From Dipylidium caninum (Eukaryota > Platyhelminthes > Cestoda > Cyclophyllidea > Dipylidiidae), in assembly GCA_017562135.1 (NCBI GenBank), contig QEYB01000093.1:744001-808000 (forward strand): DNA of 64,000 bases, in the 5' to 3' direction. Of the stretch, positions 27,501 to 39,300 are shown piece after piece (position 1 is the first letter of the stretch; every line of letters starts with the position of its first letter). The position numbers and the translations under genes are program-made. The notes under the pieces were generated by a model, which was not told the DNA's origin, searched no databases, and worked only from the letters and a program-made list of their open reading frames with translations.

Positions 27501-29360
27501 CATCAGAAGTAAGATTGTGAGATGTAAGGCTCCTTGGCACAAGCACGAGTTTGAAGCGCGAATTTTGGATTACCAATGCAACTTCAAACTTGCCATGCCG
27601 TACCCAGTACGGACCTGGCTTGCATTCCTGAAACCAACTATACGAAAGTAAAAGGTATTCCTTAAGTAAATTGGCAATTGTATTTGGAAGCCAGTTTGGC
27701 GTTGTGTCATCTGCCAGAAGGCGAGTGAGGCAGATTAGGTTTGCCCAAACGAATGTTGACCATAGAGAATGAATTCAAAGCGACAGCTCAGTTATCTAAC
27801 TGTTTCATGTGAAATTTATTCCATTTTACCTTGAATCGCTATATTCACACATTTAAAGCTATTCTACTATCTCGACTCTCGTAAGTGCTCATATTATTTC
27901 ATTGAAAGATAGCAACGGAGTATGATTACTACGGAAAACTCCGCCTTTCATATATCGTGAAAGGTTTCGGTAGTGGTCAGAAGATCTTGGTACCAAAATG
28001 AAGTGACAATGAGGCGACATGATAAAGACTAGGTACATCAATTAATAAATGGATAATTTCGACAAGTGTTCCACCTTAGATCGATTCGAACCATCTACTC
28101 ATAAATTATGAATGCCATCCAACTATCGTTAACGTTCTTGGCGAAACCGAGGACCCCTGCTTTAACCGTCTTCCACACTACGCAGTATTAACAATATGTT
28201 TGTTTTCTTAAACTACGTCGGTCTGCGGTTCTTAGATATTCGTATGAATTCCGAAGTTTCTGGAATATTAGGTTCTTTGGAGGAGAAGCTTCTTAAACGG
28301 ATATATTAATAAATAACAAAGTTTGAATTATCTATTAAAAGTTGAGCGTGGCATTAGTTGTACGGACAATTCATTTGGCATCATTTGATCCCTTATTTCG
28401 AATTTTCGCCTAATTATGAATTTCAATGGCTTCAATTTTGAATTCACGCCAAGTGTAATTTTTTTGATTCGCACCAGAAGATGAAGAGAGTAGATGTCTG
28501 TAACCTTTCCGCCCATAGTATTAAAAGTTTTTAGTTAACCAAAAAGGGTAGATTCAGTGTTTGGTAAACGCTTTAAGGACGTGGCTATTTGGTACTCTAA
28601 GAAAAACTGAGGGAGGCAAATCAAGGAGGAGTTTGCTTTACAGTTTGTAGAAGCGTATGCCATTACCCGAGTTAAAAAGAAAATAAATTTAGGCTTCACC
28701 GCAACCCGATGGCGCCGGTAGCAAATACATCAAAACTGGAAGTTAGGTCACGGTGAAGTTCAGACAAAGAAATATTACAGAGTCATGTGTCTGTGAAAGT
28801 ATTGTAATATGACAGTTTTGGTTATAATGAGAAGCGTGTACGTGCCGTCTCAATCGAATTGCCGTTAATTATTGTTGCAGTGGTTTCTATTGATAGACAT
28901 CAAGTATGAATTTGGCTCTAAACGATTGTTGCGACAAATCCTTAGAAAAATACAGGATGTGGCTGAAGGAACAATGTGTAAAGAGAAACGACTAAAATCC
29001 ATGCTCATTATTTTTAAGATAACATTGAAATTCCGGCTCGAGATACCAGGTCATGGTAGGCTTACAGCGTGGCTGTGTACGGAAAAATAACTCGACGTTG
29101 TTCAGCCAACAAAAATTCGCATTTACTTTCCAGCCAACATTTGGGTTATTTATGGCGGATAGATTACTAAGATGCAGGAGCTTAATGTAACTTTTGTTAG
29201 CACGCCTTTGAATCGTTTGCCAAATATATATAGACTTAACGGAAAAATTTCAAAATCTCATGCTATTAATAAATGCCTTTTGATTATTGAACAAATGTAA
29301 CAGATTCGACAAATATAATTTCTTTTGCTCGTTCGCAGGGTGCGCACTTCTATGAGGCCA
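24582..29360. other. Intergenic region upstream of two divergent genes
   Basis: Between the start of the minus-strand channel and the first recognised FANCI-like exon. It contains a C-rich tract at 24832-24866. From about 27.3 kb it turns AT-rich. A segment at about 28881-29051, preceded by a good acceptor (TTATTGTTGCAG), could be an upstream FANCI exon because it resembles a FANCI helical segment, but it could not be joined to the exon at 29361. Confidence 0.4.
24832..24866 (-). repeat. C-rich tract (G-rich on the minus strand), possible G-quadruplex
   Basis: Several runs of four to seven C separated by one or two other bases. On the minus strand this is a G-rich tract about 250 bases upstream of the channel ATG, a plausible promoter-proximal position. 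Quadruplex formation is inferred, not shown. Confidence 0.5.
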
Positions 29361-31821
29361 GCACTTGCGGCTGGGTTGTGCCACAAGGATGTCTGGCAAG
29401 CGGAAACTCCAAATATCGGAGTCTGACTTTGAGTATTTACACGATTTAGCTAAGTTACACTCAAAGAGAAATGTATTTGATGGGAAGGGGATAGTGCTTC
29501 TTTGCAAATCCTTGTTCCCTACAAATAACAAAGTGAAGGTGGGGCTTAATTCCCGCGTAACTATCAATTTATTAGGTAATGGAATACACAATTGCGAAGA
29601 AACTGTACAACTTCAAGCTTGCGTCGTCGATTCTGGCGGATAACTATACCTCTCGCGTCAACCGTTGGGAAGACGAAGTATGCAATCTCTTTACCGGTTT
29701 GCAATCTACCCCAGTGAACCAACAATCGCTGAGTAAGTCAACTTTCAATATAGCGACTTTTTAACTAGAGTTATTTCTTGCACTCCCCCACCGTGTACAG
29801 ATAGACATGTTCATCTCTTATTGTTCCTCTGCATTCGACAATGTCGAGTCAAAAACAGATTACATGCTTCAGTTTCTCACCACCAGATTGGACCTACTTG
29901 GGGAAAGCAGTGCGGTTGGGGTCTTATTAGAAAATCTTATCGATTTACTGATAGCGTCGGAGGATAACCACTGTAAAACGCAAAACAAAGCAGAAAATGC
30001 AAAATATACCCCCACTATTTCACGATCGCCAGATAAGGAAAATACTTATTTATCTTCCACAAAGTCAACTTTGCTGAATGAGTCGAATGAGGACGTAGAA
30101 AATGATGAGGGAGAAGAAGGCGAAGTGTTGGGGGAAGCTGACGAGGATGAGGAGGAAATAGATGATGAAGACATAGATAATTCGAGTTCGAAACAGGTTG
30201 GTGAAAAACAAACTATCGGGGTATTGAATGTTTACAGAATGAGACTAGCTTGTGAAGTTTTCCCTATGGTCCATCGAGTAAGTGATATGCTATTTTTATC
30301 TGCTTGATATTAAGGTGCGTAATGGAATTAAAATTAACAGTTCTCATCTTCAAACACTTGTTGTAAAATCCTTCCAATTTTTGTTCACATTTGCCGCACA
30401 AGTCCCTTTTGCAGAACATGGGTACCCTGAAATTTCAGGTCTATCTAAGCCTCTTTCGGAACTTTTGCGAATGGATCCCGCGAAATATTTGCGTCTCTTC
30501 CTTGACATGGCTTCCGACTTGTTAAAATGGCCTGTAACGGGGCCATCCTTTCAAGTTCAACTTCGTTCAGACATCTTAGAGATTCTCCGAAGATGTTATC
30601 ACGTCTATAAGGACATCGAACACGATATTCAGCGTCAAAAAGGCGGCGGTGGTGGTGGCAACAGCAGTAAAAAGCGTAACTCTGTTTCACTCCTCAACCT
30701 ATCGATAACTGCCGGTCAGGTTGCTTGTATGTTTTGGGCTCTATTTGTTGAAACTGGCATTGCTTATCTAAAAGAACTCGATCTTCGGAAGCGTGTACCC
30801 TTCAACACTGACGCAATTTCATCGACGATTGATCTTTGTGATCTGCCAACAGAGGAGGTACTTGGGGAATCACTGTACTTACTTCAGTCATTGTGGTCTC
30901 TAAGAGTTCGTTTTAAGCCACAGGAAAAGTCAAAGTCCAAATCTTCTTCCAGGAAGTCTACTTCGGCATTGGAAGACATATACACATCTCTTCAACCTCA
31001 GGGCACAATGTCCGGTTCCGAATTTAGTGGCTTTTTTGAGTTTGTTGTCCGTGTTCATTTGACACTAGCCGGCTTGAATGATGTGAGTGCTGATCGCGAA
31101 GAGATATTTATGAACTCATCCTTACTAACGAGCGCCTTTAGTAAAGAACATTCTCAACTTTTGTATCCTCTGCTTAGCGTTATAAAGCTTCATTTAAAGC
31201 CACAAGCCCAATCGAAACAGTTAGCATCTGACGATTACGACTTATTCATCGGATTACCGAATTAGAAATTGGAGACGACGAAGGCTATCATTTATGGATG
31301 AAGTTGCCTAAACGTGCGATTCTTCTTCCCATTACTTCATCAAGGGATACTGTTGAAATGTGCATGGCAGCCATCGAACAATGGTTAGTAGAAACCGCTA
31401 TGGCGCAATCTTCTGTTGATGCAGCATGTATGGCGTTTGTTTTGCATCAAAATCCTGTTTGGACAAAAATTGGATGTGGATACTTGAAGGAAGTTCTTTC
31501 TTATCTGCAATTGAATTGGTCAACTGCCAAAGTATTATTTGTGAAGTGGCTAACGGCAGGATATATCTATAGCCCTAATTTGCTAAGTCAGTTGGTGTGT
31601 ATGGAGACCTGCTCAAACGGCTCGGAGGGGTAATGGTATTGTCTATTTCATCTGTGATTTTTATGGGGTGTTTATCATTATTTTTATAACTTTAATAGTG
31701 AATCCGAAGTTTTGGATATTTGTACAAATCTTATCCAGAAATCTCTGCCGCATGACATGTTGTCTCCTCTCATTCTTTTCATCAAGGATGAAGGAAAACG
31801 TCTCAAATCTTGCATCTGCGG
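29361..31821 (+). CDS. FANCI: FANCI-like HEAT-type protein (Fanconi anaemia pathway), N-terminal part missing
   Basis: FANCI forms the ID complex with FANCD2, clamps DNA at interstrand crosslinks and is phosphorylated by ATR/ATM. Exons: about 29361-29538 (or a start at ATG 29389), 29576-29732, 29805-30277, 30315 to about 31.15-31.25 kb, 31266-31540, 31588-31640 and 31699-31821. Introns at 29539-29575, 29733-29804 and 30278-30314 are 37, 72 and 37 nt. Segments aligning in order with human FANCI, from memory: the GIVLLCKSLF...YNFKL helices, an acidic stretch at 30100-30180 (human FANCI also has an acidic run), LEILRRCYHVYKDI, the QEKSKSKSS basic linker, and LIQKSLPHDMLSPLI. Similarity is modest and rests on order and spacing. 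The first about 500 residues of FANCI are not found, the junction near 31.2 kb does not close in frame, and the last exon (possibly 31962-32005) is unresolved. A diverged relative is the main alternative. Confidence 0.62.
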
Positions 31822-33323
31822 GTAATCGCAGAACTTTCGCACTAAGTGTATAAACCGATGTATTTGATTAGTTTTTTTGGAGTCCTCATTATTTTGGGTG
31901 GCCACGGACTTTTACCCTTTTGATTATTAAATTGGTGGGTTGGAACTTAATTTTCTAGATTCAGGTCCAAGTGCTGTGGAACGTTTTATTGAGTGGGTCT
32001 CGTAGCAGGTATTGACTTTAGTGGCTTCCGATTCCTATGGGTTAATGAGATCTACACTCCGCCATGAAGCAAGGCACTAACATGGGACCTATAGGAGAGT
32101 CACAAATCAAACCGAGGAAAGGGAGGGGGTCGGGATCGATTCGAGGTGGTGGTTAATGCCTGATTTTTGCGTCGTAGGGGTCGTCGGAGGTGGATGTGAC
32201 TGAACGCGGCTTATAATGGATAACAGCTCAAGACGCTTTCCCAGGAAATATTCAAATTTGACTTTATGAGTGTACTGCTATTTAACCTTAAAGCGTGTTT
32301 GAAGCAAAGTTGCCGAAAAATTAACACAAATGACGGCCTATTCAAAGCATCTTCTAGGGACTTGGCTGTTGTATGAATGAAGACAGCAATGCCTCGCAAC
32401 AATTTCGCAAATTTAAACCATAATTAGCATCACTTAAGGTTAGCATCATAGTTTGAGCTGATGAACTCAAACGGGGTGTCAGTAGTGTGTTTACATGGTA
32501 CGAACCTCCGGTGAATACAGTTGACGTGCGCCAAATAGGAGTTAATTCAATTATTAATTCATAACATAAACCTTTATTAATCGCTAATTAGGTTTCAATT
32601 TCTTTAAGCATACATGATTACATGATTTGTTACTACAGTAAAGGCATAATGCTTATTTGACTCAATCATAAACACCGCGCCTCGGGGGTGCCGCGTTCTC
32701 CAAATTATCGTATTTGATCGCGCGGTAGGCGTATGCCAGACCACTTCTTTTCAGAACTTTAAACGGCACAAGTGCCTTATAACTCAGTAGAGATACTTTT
32801 CTGAATCTTAAAAATTTTTCCGCGACGCATTAGTTAATTTTGGCGTCCGCTTAGTTCATCAGTAGCGAGTCATTATATAGGCTTCGATTTTCCTCATACT
32901 TTGGTAGGTGCTACACATGTATTCGAGCTAAGCCTTACATTAGCGTTCTGTCCTCTCGCGCCGATGCATTATTTCTCCGATTCTTCCTACTTCAACGTAT
33001 CTCGTTATTATTGCGTCTGAGAACTACTGTCGTACATTATCACCTTCACGAGCTTGTTTAATTAAGTCCTTTTTATACTTTTCTTTCTCTGTCACTTGTC
33101 ATCTCCATAAGAAATAATGGTTGACTTAGTTATCCGAAGGTTTTCTTTACATCAGTTTGAGCACCTAAATGTTGCAGGGCTGCCATTCTTATTCTAAGTG
33201 TAAATCCAGTATCTAAACGCTTACATCTCTTGAACTAAGAAAAAGTATGAATGTGGTTGCAAGTATCCTATTTTTTCGCTTCAGCTGTTGGAGTTATGTG
33301 CATGAATACTTTCCTTTCTTTAG
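31822..33323. other. Spacer between the FANCI-like gene and ATM
   Basis: About 1.5 kb, AT-rich, probably including the 3' end of the FANCI-like gene and the ATM promoter or 5' UTR. A possible final FANCI exon lies at 31962-32005, but its phase does not fit the preceding donor. Otherwise nothing was recognised. Confidence 0.5.
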
Positions 33324-36300
33324 ATGAGTGACGTTAGGGAGATATTCAGCATGTTGTCATCCAGTAGCAGAAGAGATCGTAAAGTAATCCTATTTTGGTT
33401 GTTATTCTTCTCTATATTTTCAGGTTCACCTAAATCGATCTATAAATGCTCTCAAAGTTGCCTCTACGCGCGAGCGCTTAAATAATAATAGTTTTAATAA
33501 ATGGCTTGGACGTGAAGCCGACAGTTTTACATGGAAGTCAGTGTGTGAAATCATTTTACATACACTTAACGACGAATTACGTCTGACCACAGCCAAACGA
33601 ACCAACAGTACTTCTATAACGACTGAATTTTCTGAATGTTTTCGTCTCTTAAATGATCTTTCTCTCTCATGGTTTACAAAGTAGCGAACTACTTTTCCTA
33701 CCTAATATTTTAGCTGATTTAAAACTTTCTCTCGATGAACTTTTGATATTCCTTCTTGGGTTGCTAAATAATACGAGTTTGGGGCTTTATAAACCTCTCG
33801 CAATCGAATCTCTCTCACTTCTGTTGTGGTTCCTTCCCCTGGAAACTCAGGCCTTGGAAAGTTCAAACCTTTCAGGTAAAACATGACATTTTGCCATATT
33901 TTAATCCTAGCTCTACAAAATTGGTGCATTGAACAAATGAAGGTTTCGCCATCCGGTTCTGTGGCTTTACTTCTTTGCCAAACTTTTGACGTCTGCTTTC
34001 AATCTCGAGAAATCATTCATTGCAACTTCATGTCTCTCTTAGAGGGTGTTCTTGCATGGTACGTTTTATTACATGACGCCTCAATGATATAGCTATGAGT
34101 GCGGATGGTCGGATCCTTTTGCCTTGGGTTGGTTCTTGCGGCTGATACGATGGTCTTTAGCGGAGGTATTTATTACTCCAGATCTTCAATGGTCGGTGAT
34201 TTCCTCTTTTGTTAAGCGCGCGCCCATTCTTTTCAAACTCTGGCCAAAATTCCGAGAAAATGGCAGCCAACAAGGGTCACTTAGTCCCAAGACTTTCACT
34301 TTGGATGTTAACGACAAGTCCTCTCCTATTCTTGCTCAAACAGTAATAATTTTTTCCTGTTTCAATCTAAAGCTTTACTTAAGTTTGAGTTACTTATCCT
34401 AATACAAGGAATTGTGTTAATGATTTTTGAATCACAGGTTAGCGAATGTTTGGGTGAACCCTACGCACTGGACTCCTATTACGCAACATCTCAGGTTCTG
34501 GAAGGTCTATTCATTTGCGGAAATTCTAACAAACTCTCGTCAGCCTATCTACTCTCAGATGCCTGTTTTGTTGTTGACCAGAGGCCTGTTCTATTACCTA
34601 ACAGGAATGAGCAGCGTCCACAACCTAATTTCATCGATACTGGTCGTGAACTATTGACTCTCTGCCGATGGATTGTAAATGTCAGTGTCCTGTCGAAAAC
34701 TAGTAGCGTTGAAGTTGAACTGAAGCCTTTTCTCCGTCTTTTAATCACGTTCTTTACCACAGAATGGAACAGATGTGCTGATCGAATACGATTTCAAGGG
34801 GAGGAATCGCTGAGCTTGCAAATGCTTGGGATGAAAGATTTCTTTTCAACATTTGGTGCAATTTTAGTAGCTGTAGAAACTTTTGGATTGGTAGGCTTCA
34901 ATTTCCTTAATATTTTCGTAAGACTGACTTGGTCGATTCCTTGAAATTCGAGCTCTCTGAAGATGAACAGCTACGGATTTTTAAATCACTATCCTCCTCC
35001 CTCTTGGCTGATGATATTGTTGGTTGGCTTTGGTGGGTTTGTGTGTTTTAAACACCCTTTTATCTACCATAATGAGCTTAGTTTGGACTCCTCCTTAGGT
35101 GGCCAGTTTTTGATTGGGTACTTCGTTTTCAATGGCAAAGAAATGTCTCAATGGAAAAGTGGCAGGACTTCGAATACTTGGCTGCTTTAGATGCTATATC
35201 AAATGTATTGGATTCCGCAAAACGGTTTGTTTTATTTCTTAATTCTTTTATTTTCTCCTTAGTCCTCTAGCTATGGAATTCGCGATATCGACTGCTGTGA
35301 CAGGATTGACTATTTCTTCTTACTGTGTTCAACGTGATTTTAAAAATTTTGACAAGTGTTTACCCTTCCTTGATCGCATTTGGGATTGTGCCTTACTGTG
35401 AGTCCTTTCATACGTATTCTGTTACTCGAAATGCAACTTTCATTCTTTCAGTGTTGACTTGTTAACGATCTTTTTGTGAAATCTAGTGATCAAAATCCAC
35501 TAAATACTCGTCAATTTGTCATTTTATATTAGTCGTTTGGAGACGGATCTTGTCGTCTCACCCCATCCAGTCACTATGGGATTAACGTATGTTCTTATTG
35601 CAGATGGCTAAGTGTATTAATATGTATTAAGTGTATTAACTTCACATCATTTATTCGGTGTTGTAGACCTAACGCGACTCAAGTTGTAAAAGTTCATGGC
35701 GTAATAAGTTTAATTGAAATTGTGGCCATCTAGATGATTTCCTTGAAGATGGGATTGAGCCTCCAAACTAATTGTATTTGTCTAGCATTTAACACTTTTC
35801 TGTTAATAATAATGACATTACAATTTCAGGTGGTTCGAGCAGTTGTTGGTGTCAAATTTACGGGAAGATTCTCGGTACAAGAATGAGAAACGTCGTGCTC
35901 TATCCCATGACAGATTAATTGCTTTTTTTCTGGAGTGCTTGCTCCGTTTGGATTCAGTTGGCCTAACTGATCATATGTCTGTACCCGCACGATCACAGCA
36001 CATATCTCGTCTCTGGCAATTATTGCTCTCATCTCCTCTGTTTGGAAATCCCCTGGTCCCCTGGCGCTATCGTCTGGCACTGTTTGCATATTTAACTTGG
36101 CCTAAATTCTCTATAGAAACAGTCTGTTCAACTCGGAAGTTCCTACCACCACCTTTAGTATTTCTTTTCACCGCCCATTCGTCAGCTTCCGACATTCTTA
36201 GGTACTATTTCCTGCACTGGAGTTTGGATTATATTTTTCATCCTGAAAATCCGCTTCCTGAAATGTTTCCTCGTGCCCATGAGGTGCCAATTTTTGGCGA

Positions 36301-39300
36301 CAAACAAATTCAATCGTTTGAGGCATACGTTCATTCACAGTTTTTCGGACCGACTGATACATGGACGCGCCTGTTTTTCCATTTGGTTTACCCCGCTTCA
36401 ATCGAAACTCCGTGCCTACAAGAGGCAGTGGATTATGTATTAACAGACGTTCAACGGCGTTATGGTCTTGCGAAGGTAATTTTTGCACTTCTGCACAATC
36501 TTCCACAAACGGAGTGGCCGAAACGTCTTGATCAACTTCTTCGCTATTTGATTGTCTTTAATTCAACTGATGATTTAGCCAAAACAGGAGGTACACACTA
36601 TGCTGATGTAGATCTTGACGGCGACTGGCTTTCGTTTTCGTCAAATGAAGCGGCCGTAGAAGACGAAAGAATCAACCCAGATGTCTGGCTTCTTCCATTT
36701 GATACAAAAGTAATTCTACCTCGAAATGCTTTTTTTCAACCTACCCTACTTTCAATGACAGTGAAGTGTATTCAGGAAATTATTCCTAAATTTTCTTGGC
36801 GAAGTGCACGCAATACAACGTGGTTCGCGGCTTTTATTCGACACTTTGAAGAGCTAAATTCCTCTCAGACTGCGACCAAGATTGTCCTCGACTTCTTTTG
36901 CTGCTTAATGGATGCATTAAAGGATGTCTTGAAAACTCAGTTAATTCTCAAAAGGTGGCCTCTTTTTATTGTCACCGTCGTCACCTTAAATACCCTCGGT
37001 AAAAAATTGTGTGGTTACTTAGAAGAGGCCGGAGATGGTGTTTTTGAAAACGAAATTTGGGAGCAGATAGGCGAACAATTAATTAAATTGGGAGAAACGG
37101 CGTGGATCGCCGGCGTTGCCAGATGGCCCAAAATGAAGAAGGCTTTTTGCCTCCTGCTTTTGCGTCTGCTTTCTGCAATTTTCTTGAGGTTTGGGTCCAT
37201 GTAAGCCGTTACATCCTTTTAAAATAGACTTTCTGCTATCAAGCATTAAACATCGTGGATTTTTTTAATTGAAGATGTTTTTCTGCCTTAGCTCAATTCT
37301 CTCGGATTGGTGGGTGATAACGTTCCTCATATCCCTCTCGACGTCATTTTAATCCAGAAGGATTATAGCACATCTTTTCAGCCTCTTCGCTTCCTTCGAA
37401 GGTTCGTTTTTCTTCTCAAAGTACCCAATTTGCTTCAGATTGTTCAATGCATCTAAAGGCACTCTTCTACTTTTGATCGGAAACTTGGTTGACTGCCTTT
37501 CTGAAAAGACAAGTGTTATCTCACCAGCTCTCCTCGACACACTTGATACACTTCTTTACCTGTCTGTGATAATTTCAAATAAATGGGATAGGGGCTATCG
37601 GTGCCGTCTGTTAGAAAAAACAGTCCCCCATTATCCGTCTTTACCTCAGCCTCTATGGTGTGGGCCCAGCACTCAATCATCACTTTCGCTTATTGTATCT
37701 ATTTGCTGCCTGCTCATCAGGCACACTGTCTCCACAGAAACTACTCAGAAGGTTTTTATCGGCATTTATGATTATGTTTTGCAGATATTTTTCAATCGTT
37801 TAGCCGGAAATAATAGGGCGTACTTTGATCAACACCTGAGGACTTATCTGATGCCTCTTTGCCTTTGGGAACTCTCGGAAGGCCGATTTGATCGATCAGC
37901 GCATACACAGGAATTTGAAACTACGGCAAAGACTTGGAGCTACTCCACTTTTGAAAAGTTTTTAGAGTAGGATTTTAACGCATTCTGCAACCGGACTTTT
38001 TTTAGGCAATCGCATGAGTACTCTGTTTTTCTGCAAATTGCGGGCGTGAACTCAATTTCAAAGAGTTTTCCGCAAATCTCATTTATTCATATTGCAGCTT
38101 GTTTGTTTTCTCAAGGCCAGTTTTTGGTATCCATGCGGTCTCTGGAAACAACCTATCAGGTTTGCCTCATTTTGCTTTCGATCATTCTTTGACACTAAAT
38201 GTGTTTGTGCTTAAAGTGGTTATGAGATGTACGGTTTACGATAGCTAGAATATAGATTATATGCATTCTGTTGCGTTCATATCCTCATGACATCCATTTT
38301 ATTCACAGGAGGATTTCAAGGCGTGGTGCAGCGTGAAAGGGTTTGTGGCTATTACTTCCCACCTCTTTCGCTTTGTTCTTCTATTCATTGGCGATACATT
38401 TGCCAACCTTGACCACAGTGCTTCTTTGATTGGCTATCATTTGGTGTCACGTTTAACTCTTCTCTTTGTCGAACTTTTTGCTGCTCACCAAGTTGACAGC
38501 GAAGATCTTCGTCCACTCCTTGTCTCATCCCCTTCGACTGTGCACGATGTGGAATGCATAATAGTTCGGATACTTTCGCAGGCTGTTCCAACTTCTGCAG
38601 ATTTATTGCTTGTATGCAACTATTTCACTTTTTGTTTCATCCTAGTTTTCTTTACTATTCGTTTTTTTTCAAAATTTAGAGGTTTTATCCAATATTTTGC
38701 AAATACTTTTGGTGGCCCTTTTTATTAGCAGTTGTTATTTGCGCAATAGCAGGTAACCATGGAATTTATTTTTATAACTTCCTATTAAACCTCTAATCTT
38801 CTGATTATTGTCTAGTTCACTTAGAGGCCTCGAGAGAGTAAAAGCTAAGAATTGCCTTCTCCCACCTCCTATGCGACAATCGTTGTTATTAGAAATCTTT
38901 AAATTTTTTTCAACGCCTGCCAGTATAAGTGTTGATTCAGGTGGCTTTCAGATTTTTGCGCATTTAAATGGAAGTTTTGAGTAATAACAAGTATTTTCAC
39001 TACGATTAGAGTGATGGGTATTGTCATCATTTAGCCAATTCTTGTTTTATGAGACGCTAATTGCATCTTTAATTGCATTATTTGCACAGCCTCCTTTGAG
39101 TGTCATGGAAGTACCCGGTCCTTTCTTATAGTAAGTGCGAAAGTTACCTTGTCTTGGGTGGAGGAATTTGATGAATTTCCCATTTAACCAGCACAGTGTG
39201 CAGATGCTGGCACCTATTTTTACTACCTTGGAAGTATGCTTGTCAAACAGAATAAACAGACAAAATACCTCGTAGATTGTGGACAGCGGCAATTTGGCAG

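Noticed and set aside
28071..28100. tRNA B-box-like GGTTCGAATC on the minus strand
   Set aside because: No matching A box at the right distance and no cloverleaf could be drawn.
31668..31853. Open frame continuing past the FANCI-like donor
   Set aside because: A different frame in the same segment (LIQKSLPHDMLSPLI) aligns with FANCI and has workable splice sites.
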